From: Earliella scabrosa
Taxonomy: Eukaryota > Basidiomycota > Agaricomycetes > Polyporales > Polyporaceae
Length of the DNA: 64,000 bases
NCBI GenBank assembly: GCA_022605405.1
Contig: JABYQQ010000004.1
Span: 1,488,001-1,552,000, forward strand
Reading direction: 5' to 3'
A program made the position numbers and the translations under genes. This document shows, in pieces, positions 11,401 to 23,500 of the stretch; within the stretch, counting starts at the first letter, position 1, and every line of letters starts with the position of its first letter. The notes under the pieces are model-generated. The model was given only the letters and a program-made list of their open reading frames with translations. It ran no database searches and was not told the origin of the DNA.

Positions 11401-13945
11401 GGTCCGGGACGTGGGGCATGACGTCCTCACCGCCGACACAAGCAAGTTCGCCGAGGCACATGAGGATGTTAGCAGAAACAGTCGGGTTCGGGTCGTTCGC
11501 CTTGGGAAGCAAGACACGGAGCATGGGAATAGAGTACGGCTTGATGAGGCGTTGGGTAGCGTTGACAAGGAGAGTGAGTAGGCGTGTACATTCCTCACGG
11601 TTTCGTCTGCAAAGACAATATGAGCACAACCACAAATTTGCGAGAGGCGGTTCTTGAACACGTACGTTACCGTGGAGTACTCGAGCTCCGTCAAGAGCTG
11701 GATCAGGGCTTTCCGTAGTGAGGGCATCACATATGCAGGATTGTGCATAGCTAGGCGGCCAATCAGCGTTACAGCCGTCACGCGGTTTTCGAAAACCTCG
11801 TCGTTGACGGCAATGAAGAGCGAGCGGACGTTCTCCGCTTGGGCAAGGTGCTTGTCGAAACGCTCATGCAGCGAAGATAACACGGTCTGCCGAATGCTGG
11901 CATCTACCCTGAGTCTTTAGCCAAATGCTCCACGATCATGACACCAACCCTACCTGGGTCTGCGATTGCGACAGTCAGCAGCTTGTCGATGACATCGCTG
12001 ATGATCTCAATCGAGTGGTTGCTGGCTTGGTAGCATATTGGGTCGCGTACGAAGAGCCGACAGCAGGTCAGCGCCGCTGCACGCCTCACTTCGGGATGGT
12101 CTTGATCCAGGTATGGAAGCGCACAGTCGTGGACGAACTCGTTCAAAACATGGCCTGAGCAAGAGGGTTAGCAGGTTATGAGTATCGCTTGTCCACGACG
12201 GCGACTGACCGCTGAAGTCGAAGGTGTGTAGAGTCGTCAATGCAAGCGTGATGAGTTCTGGACCCTTAACAGCATTTGCTCCTTCCAACGGCACCGGCTC
12301 TTTGCCCGCCGTACCAGAATCTCCGCGGAGTAATGATGATGGCGCGCCTAGAGGTCTGTAGTTCTGACCGCTGAGTATGAGTGATAGCATGTCCAGCAAA
12401 CGGTCTATGCGGACAGTCAGGGATAGAACGGATGGAAGCAGGTGAACGCTCGCGCGCCTTGGATCGTCTTCAACAGTGGCGGAATGTGAGTAGCGATGGC
12501 GACAAGAGCCTGACGCAAGGGTTCGCTGAGCCCGCAACTGAACATAAGATCCAGTTGATCATGCAGCAACTTGGTCAAGTTCGGCCCCACAGCCTGTGCG
12601 AGCATGCCCACACATTGAAAAATCGGCTCTTCTTGCGCTGCATTCTTCTTCCTGTAGGGCATGCTATGAGTGAGAACGCGCTGGGATCATACGTCGAGCG
12701 TACCCCCTAGATTGCAATCCCAACTTCACGTGCGCCATGATCGACTCCAGGAACGGTTTCATCTCGCTACCGACAGCCGTAGCAACATGTCCGATGGCGA
12801 TGAACGCTACGGAGCGTTCATTGTTCTTCTCGAGCTGAGTGAGCAGATGTGCCATAGCTTTGTGCAGGAAATGCTCCGAAAACGTCTGCGTATCATATAC
12901 AGCCAGAGTCGGTATGAGAGTGATGACCATCTTGCGGACGATCGGCTCTCGATGCGTCTTGAAGGATAGGATCTGCTCTGCCGCATCGAGGAAATTCTCC
13001 TTCATGAACTAGAGTGATGATACTTAGTGAACGGAAGCCACTTCTGCGATCCTGGTGCGCCTACCATTCCTCCATGGAGGAGCAGCTCTCTATATGTCAA
13101 GAGCGAGCCGTGGATAATCTCAGCTTGCGACATCTTCAGTCCCATTTGCGCGTCCTGTAGGATCTTGAGCAGGAACGGGCTTCTTGTCTGCCGGTCTCGT
13201 TGAGTGATGATCTCCAGACATGCGGCAAGTAACTCGGCAGCGCTTTCTCGGACGATGATGCGCGGGTCCCGAAGGGGTGCAAGAATCTTGTCGAAGACGA
13301 GCCCGATGTGTGTATGGAAGTATGTTGGACTGTTGCGGGCGAGTTCCTTCAAGATGAGGACACCGGCATGCCTTCCGAACTCGGGTTTGTCGTTCTGCAG
13401 TAATCCGACAGCAGCCTGCACTTCGTAATCCATGAAGTAATCTCCAAACGCTGGTCCACTGATCTCAGCAATTTGACCGAGAGTCTTGGACGCAGCAAGC
13501 ATGACATTGATGTCGGTATCCGGGAGGAGAGCCTTGACATAGTTGTATAGTCGGAAGAGGTTGGTCTTGGATTCAATTTCTCCCTCGACCTTCAAGAGAT
13601 GGTCTTGCGCGCCGAGTTACATAGGGAGACATCATGAAGGCAGGTGTACGACGCACCTATGGCCAATATCCCTCCTAGTTTCTCCACTGCCGTTTGACTG
13701 TGAATCAGGTGTGAAATCTTGTTGATGATCTCCTCCCAAAGCTTTGCGACTGTGTCGGAGGAGAGCTCAGGAATGGTGTTCGAGATCTAGGTCACATTAG
13801 GAGAGGAGACGCCTCGATACTAGAAACATACATAGCGTTGCAACTCGAGGGCTGCCTGTGCTCGAACTTCAGAGCTTTTGTTCCTGAGCCCTTGGAAGAG
13901 TTGGTCCAGAACGTCGACCTGTGTCGGCGGAGCTGTGGACGCCAT
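5494..13945 (-). CDS. TOR: Serine/threonine-protein kinase TOR (target of rapamycin)
   Basis: Central nutrient-sensing PIKK kinase of TORC1/TORC2. The gene looks complete, roughly 2,350 aa over about 25 short introns. The first exons are 13832-13945, 13657-13786, 13065-13603, 12704-13008 and 12458-12651; the last is 5494-5509, which completes the invariant FATC end [12 protein letters not shown]. In order: HEAT repeats (about 13.9-9.9 kb), FAT (about 9.7-7.7 kb), FRB (about 7.57-7.22 kb), kinase (about 7.1-6.0 kb) and FATC (5.69-5.49 kb). The FRB keeps the rapamycin-contact Ser in [14 protein letters not shown] and the Trp in EKAWEIYY. The kinase shows [16 protein letters not shown], catalytic [12 protein letters not shown] and [11 protein letters not shown], so it is an active-type kinase, not a TRRAP/Tra1 pseudokinase. 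One intron (12405-12457) appears to be GC-AG. It is divergent from the F-box/RCC1 gene; the start at 13945 ([20 protein letters not shown]) joins cleanly to exon 2. Confidence 0.97.
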
Positions 13946-14272
13946 GTTGTGCGACTACGACTGGTGCCAGCCCCGCAGCAGTCGAGTCGAGGAAGAGCGA
14001 GATGCGAGAGGGCACGGACTCGGAACTCAGAGCAAGGTCTCTAGAATGAGCGCGCATAGCGCCTACGACGCGTCTTTGGCACGTGGGAGACAAAGCTATG
14101 TCAGATCTAATCTAATCATCCATGCCTTTGCGTCATCACGAGCGTTTTGACTAGCATTACTTCGCCGCAGTTACTTCAATCCAGCCTCTCCAACTCGATG
14201 CCCCACGACAGGTCTTACCTTCTTACCCCGACTCTGACCTGACCTGATCTGACCGCGTTTCATACCGTCTTC
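13946..14272. promoter_or_regulatory. Bidirectional promoter between TOR and the F-box/RCC1 gene
   Basis: Only 327 bp separate the two divergent start codons. The stretch contains a palindromic E-box CACGTG at 14080-14085 and a CRE/ATF-type TGCGTCA at 14129-14135. A pyrimidine-rich leader with repeated CTGAC-like pentamers lies at about 14230-14255, just before the F-box gene start. The motifs are visible in the sequence; that they are bound, or that expression is coordinated, is inference. Confidence 0.6.
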
Positions 14273-16585
14273 ATGCCCACGATAACCGATCTGCCCGTAG
14301 AGCTCTTCGTTGACTCCATCTTCGACTATCTTCCAGTGGATGCCATCCTAAGCCTGGGATGTACGAACCGCTTTTTCGCCCAAATCGCCGCCGATGAGCC
14401 ATTCTGGCACAGACGCATTCAGCAGGACTTCAACTTCTCCGGAGCGGATACTGCCCGTCATGAAGGCTGGAAATTCCTGTACAGACGGCTCGCCAATCCG
14501 AAACTCTATGTCTGGGGGTACGTATCATCTATGGTCGATCCGATGTCATACACTCATATCCAGAGATCCAGGGAGAAGAGTGTGGGTAGACTCGGCTTAG
14601 CTGACACCCCGAAGACTAGCGTGCGTGATGGGGTTCCCTATCCCATTCGTCTCGACATTCCTGGTGTTCGCATCGTCTCTCTCGTCGCTGGTGGAATGTA
14701 AGCGTCGATACCCGGGCCCTGGATGTCATCTGTCGTTGACCTACATCTTACACAGGTCCTTCCATGCCATCGACTCTCGTGGCGATATATACGTATGGGG
14801 TGAGTTCGTCTCTATCTACCTTGAAACCACCAAGACTACTGGGCTCACCCACTCGCAGGTACCCTCGAAGGTAGCATGGGCTTGCGCAGCGACGGCTTCT
14901 CGGAACCTTCGAGGAAGGCGGACCATCCTATGCGGCTCAAGCTGCCTGTCAAATTCCGCTCTATCAGGTTCGCTTCCGCTCTGACTCGAGATGACGGGCT
15001 GCGCTTACACGCCAGTCCAGCTGCGGACGACTACATACTACCGCTCTCGACGCCACTGCGCAGGTCTGGACATTCACATCGTGGGGACGCCCATTCCGCC
15101 TCAGCGGATCTTCAGTAGACAAGTCTTCTCCCGATACCACGCCCATCCAGGTTGAGAGTGGGTGGTCGTTCTCTTCGATCCTCACTGAGTCGGGCGATGT
15201 CCTCGTATACTGGCCCTTCAGTGGTACAGTGAAGGAAGTTGTCGACCAGAAGACCGAGGAACTTGACTCATCTGACAATGAGCAGCTCAAGGCTGCTTCG
15301 AAGGCTCGGCCCTCGGAAGATGAACCGAACGTCGTTCCCTGCTACTGGTGGGTTCTGCATGGGGCCGAGCCTGTACGACTCCCCTCGATCCCAGCTGGGA
15401 GCCTCCCCAAGCTCTCGGGTATCGGCTCCGAGGATGCTCCCGACGAGGAGACCAAGCTTGTCAAGATTGCTGCATTCGACAACAACATCATAGGCTTGAC
15501 AAACAAAGGTCACGTTTTGCGTTACGGAGAGTTATTCGGAGAAGACACGTACCAACAAGGGCGTTGGGAATACGTATGTCCCACGAACATCCCTCTTATC
15601 ACATGTCTCAGCAGTTCATGATATCTCTAGCTTCCTCTCTTCAGCGACATCGCACAGATCAAGGAGCTGCCTGTATATAAAGACAATGATGAGGGTAGTG
15701 CAGTGCTGTCCCCGTCAGAGACGTTACACATCACCCACGTACGCAGTCCCATCCTGGACTATCGGGCCATTGATACTGACTTTCCTTCCCCTCAGATATC
15801 CGCATCGTTCCAAACATTTTTCGCATATTCCACCGGACCACGTTCTGTCGTCCTCATGGGCAAACACATCCCCCCGCAACAAGAGCCTGCGCTCCACCAG
15901 ACCGACACGCTCACCAACCGCTTCGCGCCCACGATCATCCCCGAGCTCCAGAATCGCTCCGTTATCTCCGTCGTTCTCGGAGACTACCACTACGGCGCAC
16001 TGACGAGTGACGGCAAGCTCCTCACCTGGGGTGCGTTCTCCAAGGGCGCGCTCGGTTTAGGGGACCCCGTCGAGAAGGAGATAGGCGAGCCCGGCGGGTT
16101 CGCGACCGAGGCACAGCGCTCGTCCGCCCTCCACCCCAGCTGGGGACTCATGCGCCCCCCGCCCGACGTCCTGAAGCCGACAGAGGTCAGGTTCGACTAT
16201 GGCGAGAAGCGGAAGCGACCGAAGTACTGCTTCGCCGCTGCGGCCCTCGGATGGCATACCGGTGCTCTAGTCATCGATCTCGATGTGAGTAAATCTTGGT
16301 TGGACGTCAGGGCTCTGGGCGTTGACTTTGATTCGCTTGTTACCCTTGCAGCCGGATCAAGAGGACGACGAGCTCGAGGAAGCGATGCCAGGCTCCTTCC
16401 CTGACAAGAGTGAGAACGAAGCCACTTCCAACCAGGACGAAACGCCCCCCGGACCTGGCCCAGGCATGGCTCATATCTTGCCAATCGGATTCGGTAGAGG
16501 TCGATTTACGCCGTTTCGCGTTGGATTTGCTGGGAGGGGCATGAATCGAGGCGGACGAGGCGGACTTCCCCCGGCTGGAGAGTGA
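14273..16585 (+). CDS. F-box protein with RCC1 repeats (Saf1-like SCF adaptor)
   Basis: Exons 14273-14517, 14566-14697, 14756-14799, 14859-14967, 15021-15573, 15631-15738, 15796-16284 and 16352-16585 give 637 aa with consistent phases. Residues about 3-50 are an F-box (ITDLPVELFVDSIFDYLPVD, then CTNRFFAQIAADEPFWHRR). RCC1-type blades follow, such as IVSLVAGGM/SFHAIDSRGDIYVWG and VVLGDYHYGALTSDGKLLTW. The C-terminal exon is acidic, then Pro/Gly- and Arg-rich (about GRGRFTPFRVGFAGRGMN). F-box plus RCC1 propeller is the architecture of yeast Saf1, an SCF adaptor that targets adenine deaminase Aah1 for degradation at entry into quiescence. By analogy this protein should pick substrates for an SCF ubiquitin ligase; the substrate is unknown. 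Its start lies 327 bp from the TOR start, on the opposite strand. A decayed partial copy of its last exon lies at 54.7-54.9 kb. Confidence 0.92.
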
Positions 16586-16759
16586 CGGAACGGACATCAT
16601 GTTGTCGTATGAATAAATCACTGTAGTCTTGGTCTCGTACTCCACGCGGTCAACGTCTTAGTTCAACTACCTGAAATCTGTACACGCTCATGGAACGGAT
16701 GTACATGCTAGACGACCCATGACAATTTGCCCAAAAAAGCACCAATACCTTGTCTTGCA

Positions 16760-16843
16760 GGGCCTGGCCGGGAATTGAACCCGGGACCTCCTCCAAACGC
16801 TGTACAGCCCTAAGAAGGAATCATACTACTAGACCACCAGGCC
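16760..16843 (-). tRNA. tRNA-Pro (AGG) with 12-nt intron
   Basis: The minus strand folds as a 72-nt mature tRNA plus a 12-nt intron. Acceptor arms GGCCTGG/CCAGGCC pair fully. The A box reads GTCTAGTAGT, and the T arm is CCGGG-TTCAATT-CCCGG (B box). The anticodon stem is CCTTC with GGAGG, including one G-U pair. The anticodon AGG is at 16809-16811, and the intron at 16796-16807 follows position 37, the canonical site for nuclear tRNA introns. A34 should be edited to inosine. The mature sequence is identical to the copy at 54473-54555, but the introns differ. Confidence 0.95.
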
Positions 16844-17214
16844 ACGTTGAGTTGTTTTTCTTTTGCACATATATCCCGCTGGCATGGCTTCTGCGCAGGT
16901 TGGAGGGTTGCTAGAAGCACGGTTTCGACCCGCTCCGTTCACGGTCCAAGCGTGAGCTGATGTAATCGTGACGAGTGTGAGCGTCCGTGACTTGCTGTGA
17001 CCGACCTTTGATGCCAAAGGAGGAGCAGCTTGTAAGTCACTTTCCGAGCCCAGAAACTCTCAAAAAATTTGCGGAAAAAGACGCACTTTTACTCTGCAAT
17101 GTATAAAAACACTCAGTCAGTTTTTTTGAGCCAGAGAGCCCAGTACCAGCCCCTGTGTTCGAGGAGGGCGAAGAATAAGCGCCCATGATGTCGTGTGCGC
17201 GAGAGTCACCATTA

Positions 17215-17549
17215 GGACTGTAGCCCAGCGCGCAGGACTGTGGATTGGCGCGCTGGGACTGTAGCCCTCCCGGTTGGAATGGGATTTCCACCCCCCTCGA
17301 TTCTGGCAGGGAAGCCAGCGAAATCGGGAGGGAAACGGTGATGGCCAGCGCGAGCTACAGTCCTCGGCTGGAGAGTTCGCGCGCTCAACGTGCACGCGGC
17401 GCGGGCGAGCGGCGGAGCGCCCGTCATGTCACTCCCTTCCGAATTCGGTGTCACGCTCCTTTTCGAGACGATCGGGACTGTAGCTCCCTCCTCCTCCTCC
17501 CCCCTATACGAGCGTGACAAAACTGTGGCCCCAGTCCAAAGGACTGTAG
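17215..17549. repeat. Cluster of GGACTGTAG motifs
   Basis: The 9-mer GGACTGTAG occurs at 17215-17223, 17256-17264, 17475-17483 and 17541-17549. It is inverted as CTACAGTCC at 17355-17363 and has one mismatch (GGACTGTGG) at 17235-17243. The first part also forms an inverted repeat, AGCCCAGCGCGC against GCGCGCTGGGA, and CCTCCCG near 17266 faces CGGGAGG near 17325. Six copies in 335 bp far exceeds chance. It may be a protein-binding cluster or the subterminal repeats of a decayed transposon; no ORF or terminal repeat decides between them. Confidence 0.6.
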
Positions 17550-20500
17550 ACCGCCCGGAAGAAGCACTATTGGTGTACTTACAGTACCTTGTCAGCACAT
17601 TCCTTCTAAGTTCTCCCTGGGTTGGTGGCCGCGTGTCATGTGAGCTCCGATGTATGCAGCGGTATGCCCCCTGAAAGCACGCCGCACGGTCCAGTCCATG
17701 GTTGCGAGAGTCGACGAATGCACCCCGGGGCCCCTCAATGACAGTCTCCGAGCTCATCCGGCGTAGCTGATCAGTTTTTTCCTAGGTGAAGCAGATAATG
17801 TCATGTCAAGTTGCGCTGACAGCGTGGAGTCAGCTCTTGCCAACAGTAAACACATAGCCTTTTGGCAAAAAACGGTGATTGTCCATGCGCATAGTGGTTG
17901 GCATACGAGATCGCTCGACTTTCCCCCATTGCAGAAAGATTCGACATTCGGATTATTTGGACAACTAGTGGGCTTATGGCAAACCCTTTCATGTTTCTCG
18001 CTCACTAACGTCTACCAAGGTTTACAGACGGATCTCGCTCCGCATTCAAGAGCCAGCAGAGTTCGCCTCACAGGACAGCCTGAGTGCTGTGTCAGGCCCG
18101 GATGAATAAAGCCTTCCGGTCAAATGGCATCTCGCACACTAGGTTGTATAATCTGCACGGCGTAGAGAGATGGTACGGAAGTCCTTTGAGAATGAGCGAG
18201 GTCGTTGCGATGCTGAACCCGCGATTTGTGAGCAGTCAATCACGGCACAAGGATCCCCAGCCGTTGTTGTCGTAAGCTATCTCAGCTGGACATCAATAGG
18301 TCGCGACCGACAGGCGGCGGTATCATATCGAATCGAGCCTTGTACACGGTTTCAATCGACTCATCCTCATCAGCGCGCAATACGACGGACAAGGAGTGGG
18401 ATACCGGGCATGACATCTGTCTGTGTGCGTTGGACGCACGTATCCGGCTCGGTCGCTGGTCCTGTCCCCTCTGCTAGCTAGCCCAAGGCCAACAGTATCA
18501 AAAAGCTACTATGTCGTGTCCACTGACGCCCTTCCTGCAACTTTAGCAGATGCTCGCCATACTCGAGTCCCAGCATCCCAAAGTCTTTCTTCGCATTGTT
18601 TCCCGCGGGAGACCGTGGTCAATCAAGATTCAAGGGGCATACGCGAAACTCCATTGGTATGGCATCCTGCCGACAGCCTGCTCACTCGACGACACGCAAG
18701 CTCCCACCACTGCTTCGGTGTGGACCGTTTCGGTTGTGTGAGACGGTGATATTAGTAAGTACTACTAGCTCGGTCTCTTAGACTCGCGTGTCGTGCAACC
18801 ACACATGGTGTACTCGAATAGCGGACTATCCCGCAAATCGGGATGACATGTAACGCGTCGACATATACATATGTTACCCTACGGGTGGACGGTCGACTTT
18901 GGGATTGACGAGCTCCAGATACAATCATTTGGGATCGATCGTTCAAGCCGAACCAGTTCGCTTCCAAGCAAACATGTCCGCAACATGGACTTAGCCAATG
19001 CATCCGCACGACGTCAGAGGAGGAGCGGTCCTGTCATCCACCCGACCCACGAGCTCGCGTGCCATGTACAACACATTGGAGTGCGTTATATCTAGCCCGC
19101 ATCGGCACATAACACCGTATCGAGACAATCGCGCTGATCACAAAGCAATCAGGCCTGAATTCCTACTAGACTACACACGTACTAGCATCGGACCTAACGA
19201 GGGTTTGCGCACCTGCAAAAACGGAATGAAAGATCCAAAATGGACACCTGTCCAGACACTATAGCTTTTCGTCCCCTCATATCAGCCATCTGTCCGCCGG
19301 CTCCTGTAGCCCCTTCCTCACAGGCCCGTTCCACTCCAAAACTTGGCTGCAAGCCCTTTCAACCCTCCTGAGCCTAGGAAAATTATTCGCTTTTTCTCAA
19401 TCGCTCCCCTTCCTTCTGCATCGTCGTGGGATCAATCCTGGGTTCATGGGCGCTTCACATGCTGAAAGTGGAATATCTCGGAGTTTTGAGCCGCAGCGCT
19501 TTTTTCCTCCATGTATCTTCCTGGCGCCCATTTGTTGACGCTCGTGTTGGGTCACACCTGTTTTCGCTATGGAGTGTCGTCTTGGGATGCTGCTCATACT
19601 TTGATAATTTTGTGCATAACGGAAAGATATACTGAGTGCAATGACACTGATATCTTAGCGATTCGGTGAGTGGAAGAGGGTATATAGGTAGGGGCGGACA
19701 GAAATGTTATGGGAGACCGGACGAAAAAGCGCTGAACGCCGGGCAAATAATCCATAGTCGGCGGGTCATATCGCGATGAATCGCGGGCTTGTATGCAAAC
19801 ATGAACGGGCAACATCCCGCCTGACCCTGGGACAATAACCCGCTCAACGTCGGGCGCAATCGTAATCCTGGATGACGAAAAGCTATAGTCTAGGGACAAC
19901 TGTACCCCTTGCATGAAAGATGTGTTCGAATCCCAATAGCGCCCATCAGCGTCCGTAGTATCGTACGTACGCATGCATAGCGGAAGGTTTGACAGCTTCC
20001 CCAGAGGGGGTGCACGTCGAGAAGCGTCCAACAAATCGCGTAAGCGCTTCGAAATACGCATCAAGATCCCATGGCGGGGGAGATGCGGAATCCGGTTTGA
20101 GCGGGACGATGAGGAGCGGGCCTAGGTACGACATACGACGTCAGAAGACGTCGAAGCCCCAGCGCGCTATGCGCGAGCGTGCATCTGCAGCCGCAATGTA
20201 TGGCGCGTCTACGGGGAGACAAGGACAGGGAACAGATAACAATACACTCACAAGCAGCATTCTAGATCCAGAACGACGCTCGTGCGCTCGAAGCGTCCCC
20301 AAAGCCTCATGGGCTCGCGTTGATGACACCTCCCGCCAGCGGCAGACGTCGCAAATTGTATAGCACAGCGCACAAATGATTGGCATAGAACGTTCGGCGG
20401 GAAGTGGAACCCCCCATCCGCCCGAGGCGCGCGCGCGTGCGACAGCGAAGACGTCAACGAGATGTCGCCACTCGGCCAGCGTGCAATGTGCATTGTGCAG

Positions 20501-23500
20501 GTTTAGGTTTCGCGCGGTGGGCCCTGGGCCTGCTTCTGGATCCGAGCTTTGGAGTTCTCTGCGGCTCCCGGACGCGGACGCGGCGCTGAGAGGCGGAGAT
20601 TGTCCGGGTCCGCCTGCATGAACATGAACCTTGGGGCTTGACCTGAGGGCTGGCGCGCACCGCATGCAGTCGCAAGGCGTCGGGGCGCGGTGCACGGCAC
20701 AAGGCCAGCAAGGCACACGCAAAGGCGGCTGGGATGCAGATGAGTCAGTGACGTCCCCTCGTCCACTGGCAGAGCCGCCGCGAACAGGGTTCGTGCCTTG
20801 TGGACCCGCGCGGGCCTGTGGACCCACTGCGGACGAACGTACGCGTCATGCTCGTCCTCCCTGCTGTCCATGTTGTGTCGGTGTCATATGACACCCGTCC
20901 CCGAGAGCCACAGCCACCCCATGGCGGTGGAAGGAAGGCGCGTCGGGTGCAGAGACGGCACATTGGGTGTCGCTCGCTCGCGCCATCGCTCATCAAGCGA
21001 CAGGACACGCCAGAAAGCAGCGCGCGAGTTCGGCCCGACGCTCCCAGCCCCAGGGTCGCATTCGAATTCGAAGTTGTTGGTCGTGCTGTCGAGGGCGAGA
21101 CCAGCGAAGTGTGCGTGCGTGTCTTCCCTTCCACACACTCTATCACCTATCACGGAGCCCGCACCCAGACTCGCTCACCCGCCGACCTGGCTCCGTTGCC
21201 GCGCGCGACTCCCCCTCCCCTTCCCCCCGAACTCAGAAGAGCCCAGAAAAAGCCTGACGAGCGACTCGCGGAGCTGGAACTGGGCCGAACCGGGGCCCGA
21301 ACCCAGAACGAGCGCACGAAAACCATATTCGAGCGCTGCATGTCGACAGGGATATCCGGAACTTGCGCCCCGGAATATCGTGCGACGTGAAACGCAAAAG
21401 CAGACATGAGCGTCGGGCGCGCCATGGTTATGAACGTGGGAGCCAGAGCGGAAGGCAGAGCGGGCCGCAGCCTGCGGGCGCGGATGGTGTTCTCGTCCCC
21501 GTTTTGCTTCTGGAGCGCGGACCTGGAATTCAATATGGCGAGACAGCGAGACGGAAAAAGAAGGCCTGTCAGGTCGTGCCTGCAGCTGCCAGTTGCCTTC
21601 ATTGCAAAGTTTGGGCCGTGCGGTGCAGGGGGCGCGACGGCGTGGGGCGCATGCGCCGTGCTGTCCGCTCGTCTGACCCGGATCTTGGTCCGCGCAGGCC
21701 CAGCGAGCGGGCGCAGATCGGAGGAGAGCAACGGAACAGCGATTTGGAGTGTTTGGGAGCCTTGGATGCGGTAGGTTCAATGCTGTCGGAGTGGCGCGGG
21801 GAGGCACATGCCGTGGTGGGTCGCGCAGGTTGCGCACAGCACGACACGACTGACTGCTGTGTGATCCTCGAACAGTTGCGGTGTTCGCCCTGGACCTTTG
21901 AGATACGGTTCTCGGGTAGGCGATGCGGCGTTATCTGTCGACGGCGGGAGCAGCGGGTGAGATCGTGCACAACCCGAATCAGGACACAGCGGACGCTCAC
22001 CTGCTCCGAGAAGATAAATTTCTAAGCGGCTGGCTGCATCGTTCAGGCTTGACATATGCAATGTCAAAAGGAGGCTCCCGATGGAGGGAAGAGCGCACAG
22101 ACCTCAAATGGCGGCTTCACATCGCCACGGGTGCAGTGTCCACTGGAAATCGAATCGAGGGTAGAGATCTTGCGATCTGCGAACGCTCCGCTCGACGTCG
22201 CACGGCGCGTCAAGAGCGTAAACAGATCCCGTCGCGCCTCCTTCGACTTGAGACGCAGAGCGAGATTCCACCGTGTGCCGCGTGCCGACACCGTCACGCT
22301 CAAAGTGACGAGAGGCTCGCTCGTGGGCCCGCGGCCCTCGGCCGGGGGTCCACTCAAAACCCTCACGCCTCATGGTGCAGGCCCATTCAGGCTCCAGGTG
22401 GCACCACGAACCCCACGAACAAGGGTCGCAAATATGTCCTAAGAAGGCCGCATCAGAGATCCGACAGCGAACGGGGAGAACGAGCGAGAGGGACGATACC
22501 TTACCGCGCGGCGGACTGTGACAGAGCTCCTGCACACTCGTGTCGAGGACGATATGGATTTGAATAGAGTATGGGATCAGGAAGGTCCGCCGTGACGGAG
22601 ACCTTCCGCGAAGAGGTTCGACGCGTACTTCACGCGAGACGCGTCGCCCGCGCGAACGAGTCGAGATCTCGAATCGCGGGGGGTGCTTCGTCTCGCCTCA
22701 ACAGGCTCCAACGGCGGAGACCCAGAGCTGCGGGCCCACAGACCCCACTCCGAGTGCAAAGCCGCCCGCCTGCACCTGCGCCTGATACGACTGATAGGGT
22801 CAGGTGGGCTAGAGCTGACAGTTGCGCAAGACGGCGGCAGGGGTTGTGTGCAGCGCGGTGTGTCCCGTGATGGCGTACAAACGCTCGATCTCGGAGGTCC
22901 TTTTTGTCAATGCGATCCGAGTCGCGAGCGGCGACGGAGGCCAATCGACGAGCCTCGGAGCAGGCACGGCTGGACGTGAAGGTTTGGGGCTGCGGCCGTT
23001 GGTCAGCGGTGTGATACCATGCATATCACAGATAAGTAGCGGACACGACTACGGGGTACTCACCGCAAACGTTCGGTGACAGACGGGGTGAGTATTCGAG
23101 GGGTGATCCGGGGATCGCGAACTCTGTCGTCTGGCTCGATTGCACAGGTCAACGAGGTGATTGAAGTATCGTTGTTCACCAACGAGGCAAGGGCGTTGGT
23201 CGGGGGCGGGCACAGGCGGGCTGGGGAGCCGAGAGCGACACGTTTGGCGGCGTCGAGGATACGGCTATGTGCGGGGCTAGTCCATCAACATGCATCGTGC
23301 GTGATATAGTGGGCGACAAACCAGCGGAACCAGAACGCCACAAGCATCACCGAACAATATCACAATGGACCACACAGCGGTCGCGGCGCACGAGGGCGCG
23401 AATGTGCCGCTGTGAACGAGGGTGAATATCACTGAGGCACGACGCCCATGTTTGAGGGCAGGTCGATCGGCTGTTGGACGAGCTGAGGAGCTGGAGCGGG

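Noticed and set aside
5494..13945. Alternative reading of the PIKK gene as TRRAP/Tra1
   Set aside because: Catalytic DRHPSN and DFG residues, an FRB domain and the FATC end [12 protein letters not shown] identify TOR, not the Tra1 pseudokinase.
19920..19945. GTTCGAATCCC resembling a tRNA T loop
   Set aside because: No matching stem on the 5' side and no cloverleaf can be drawn.
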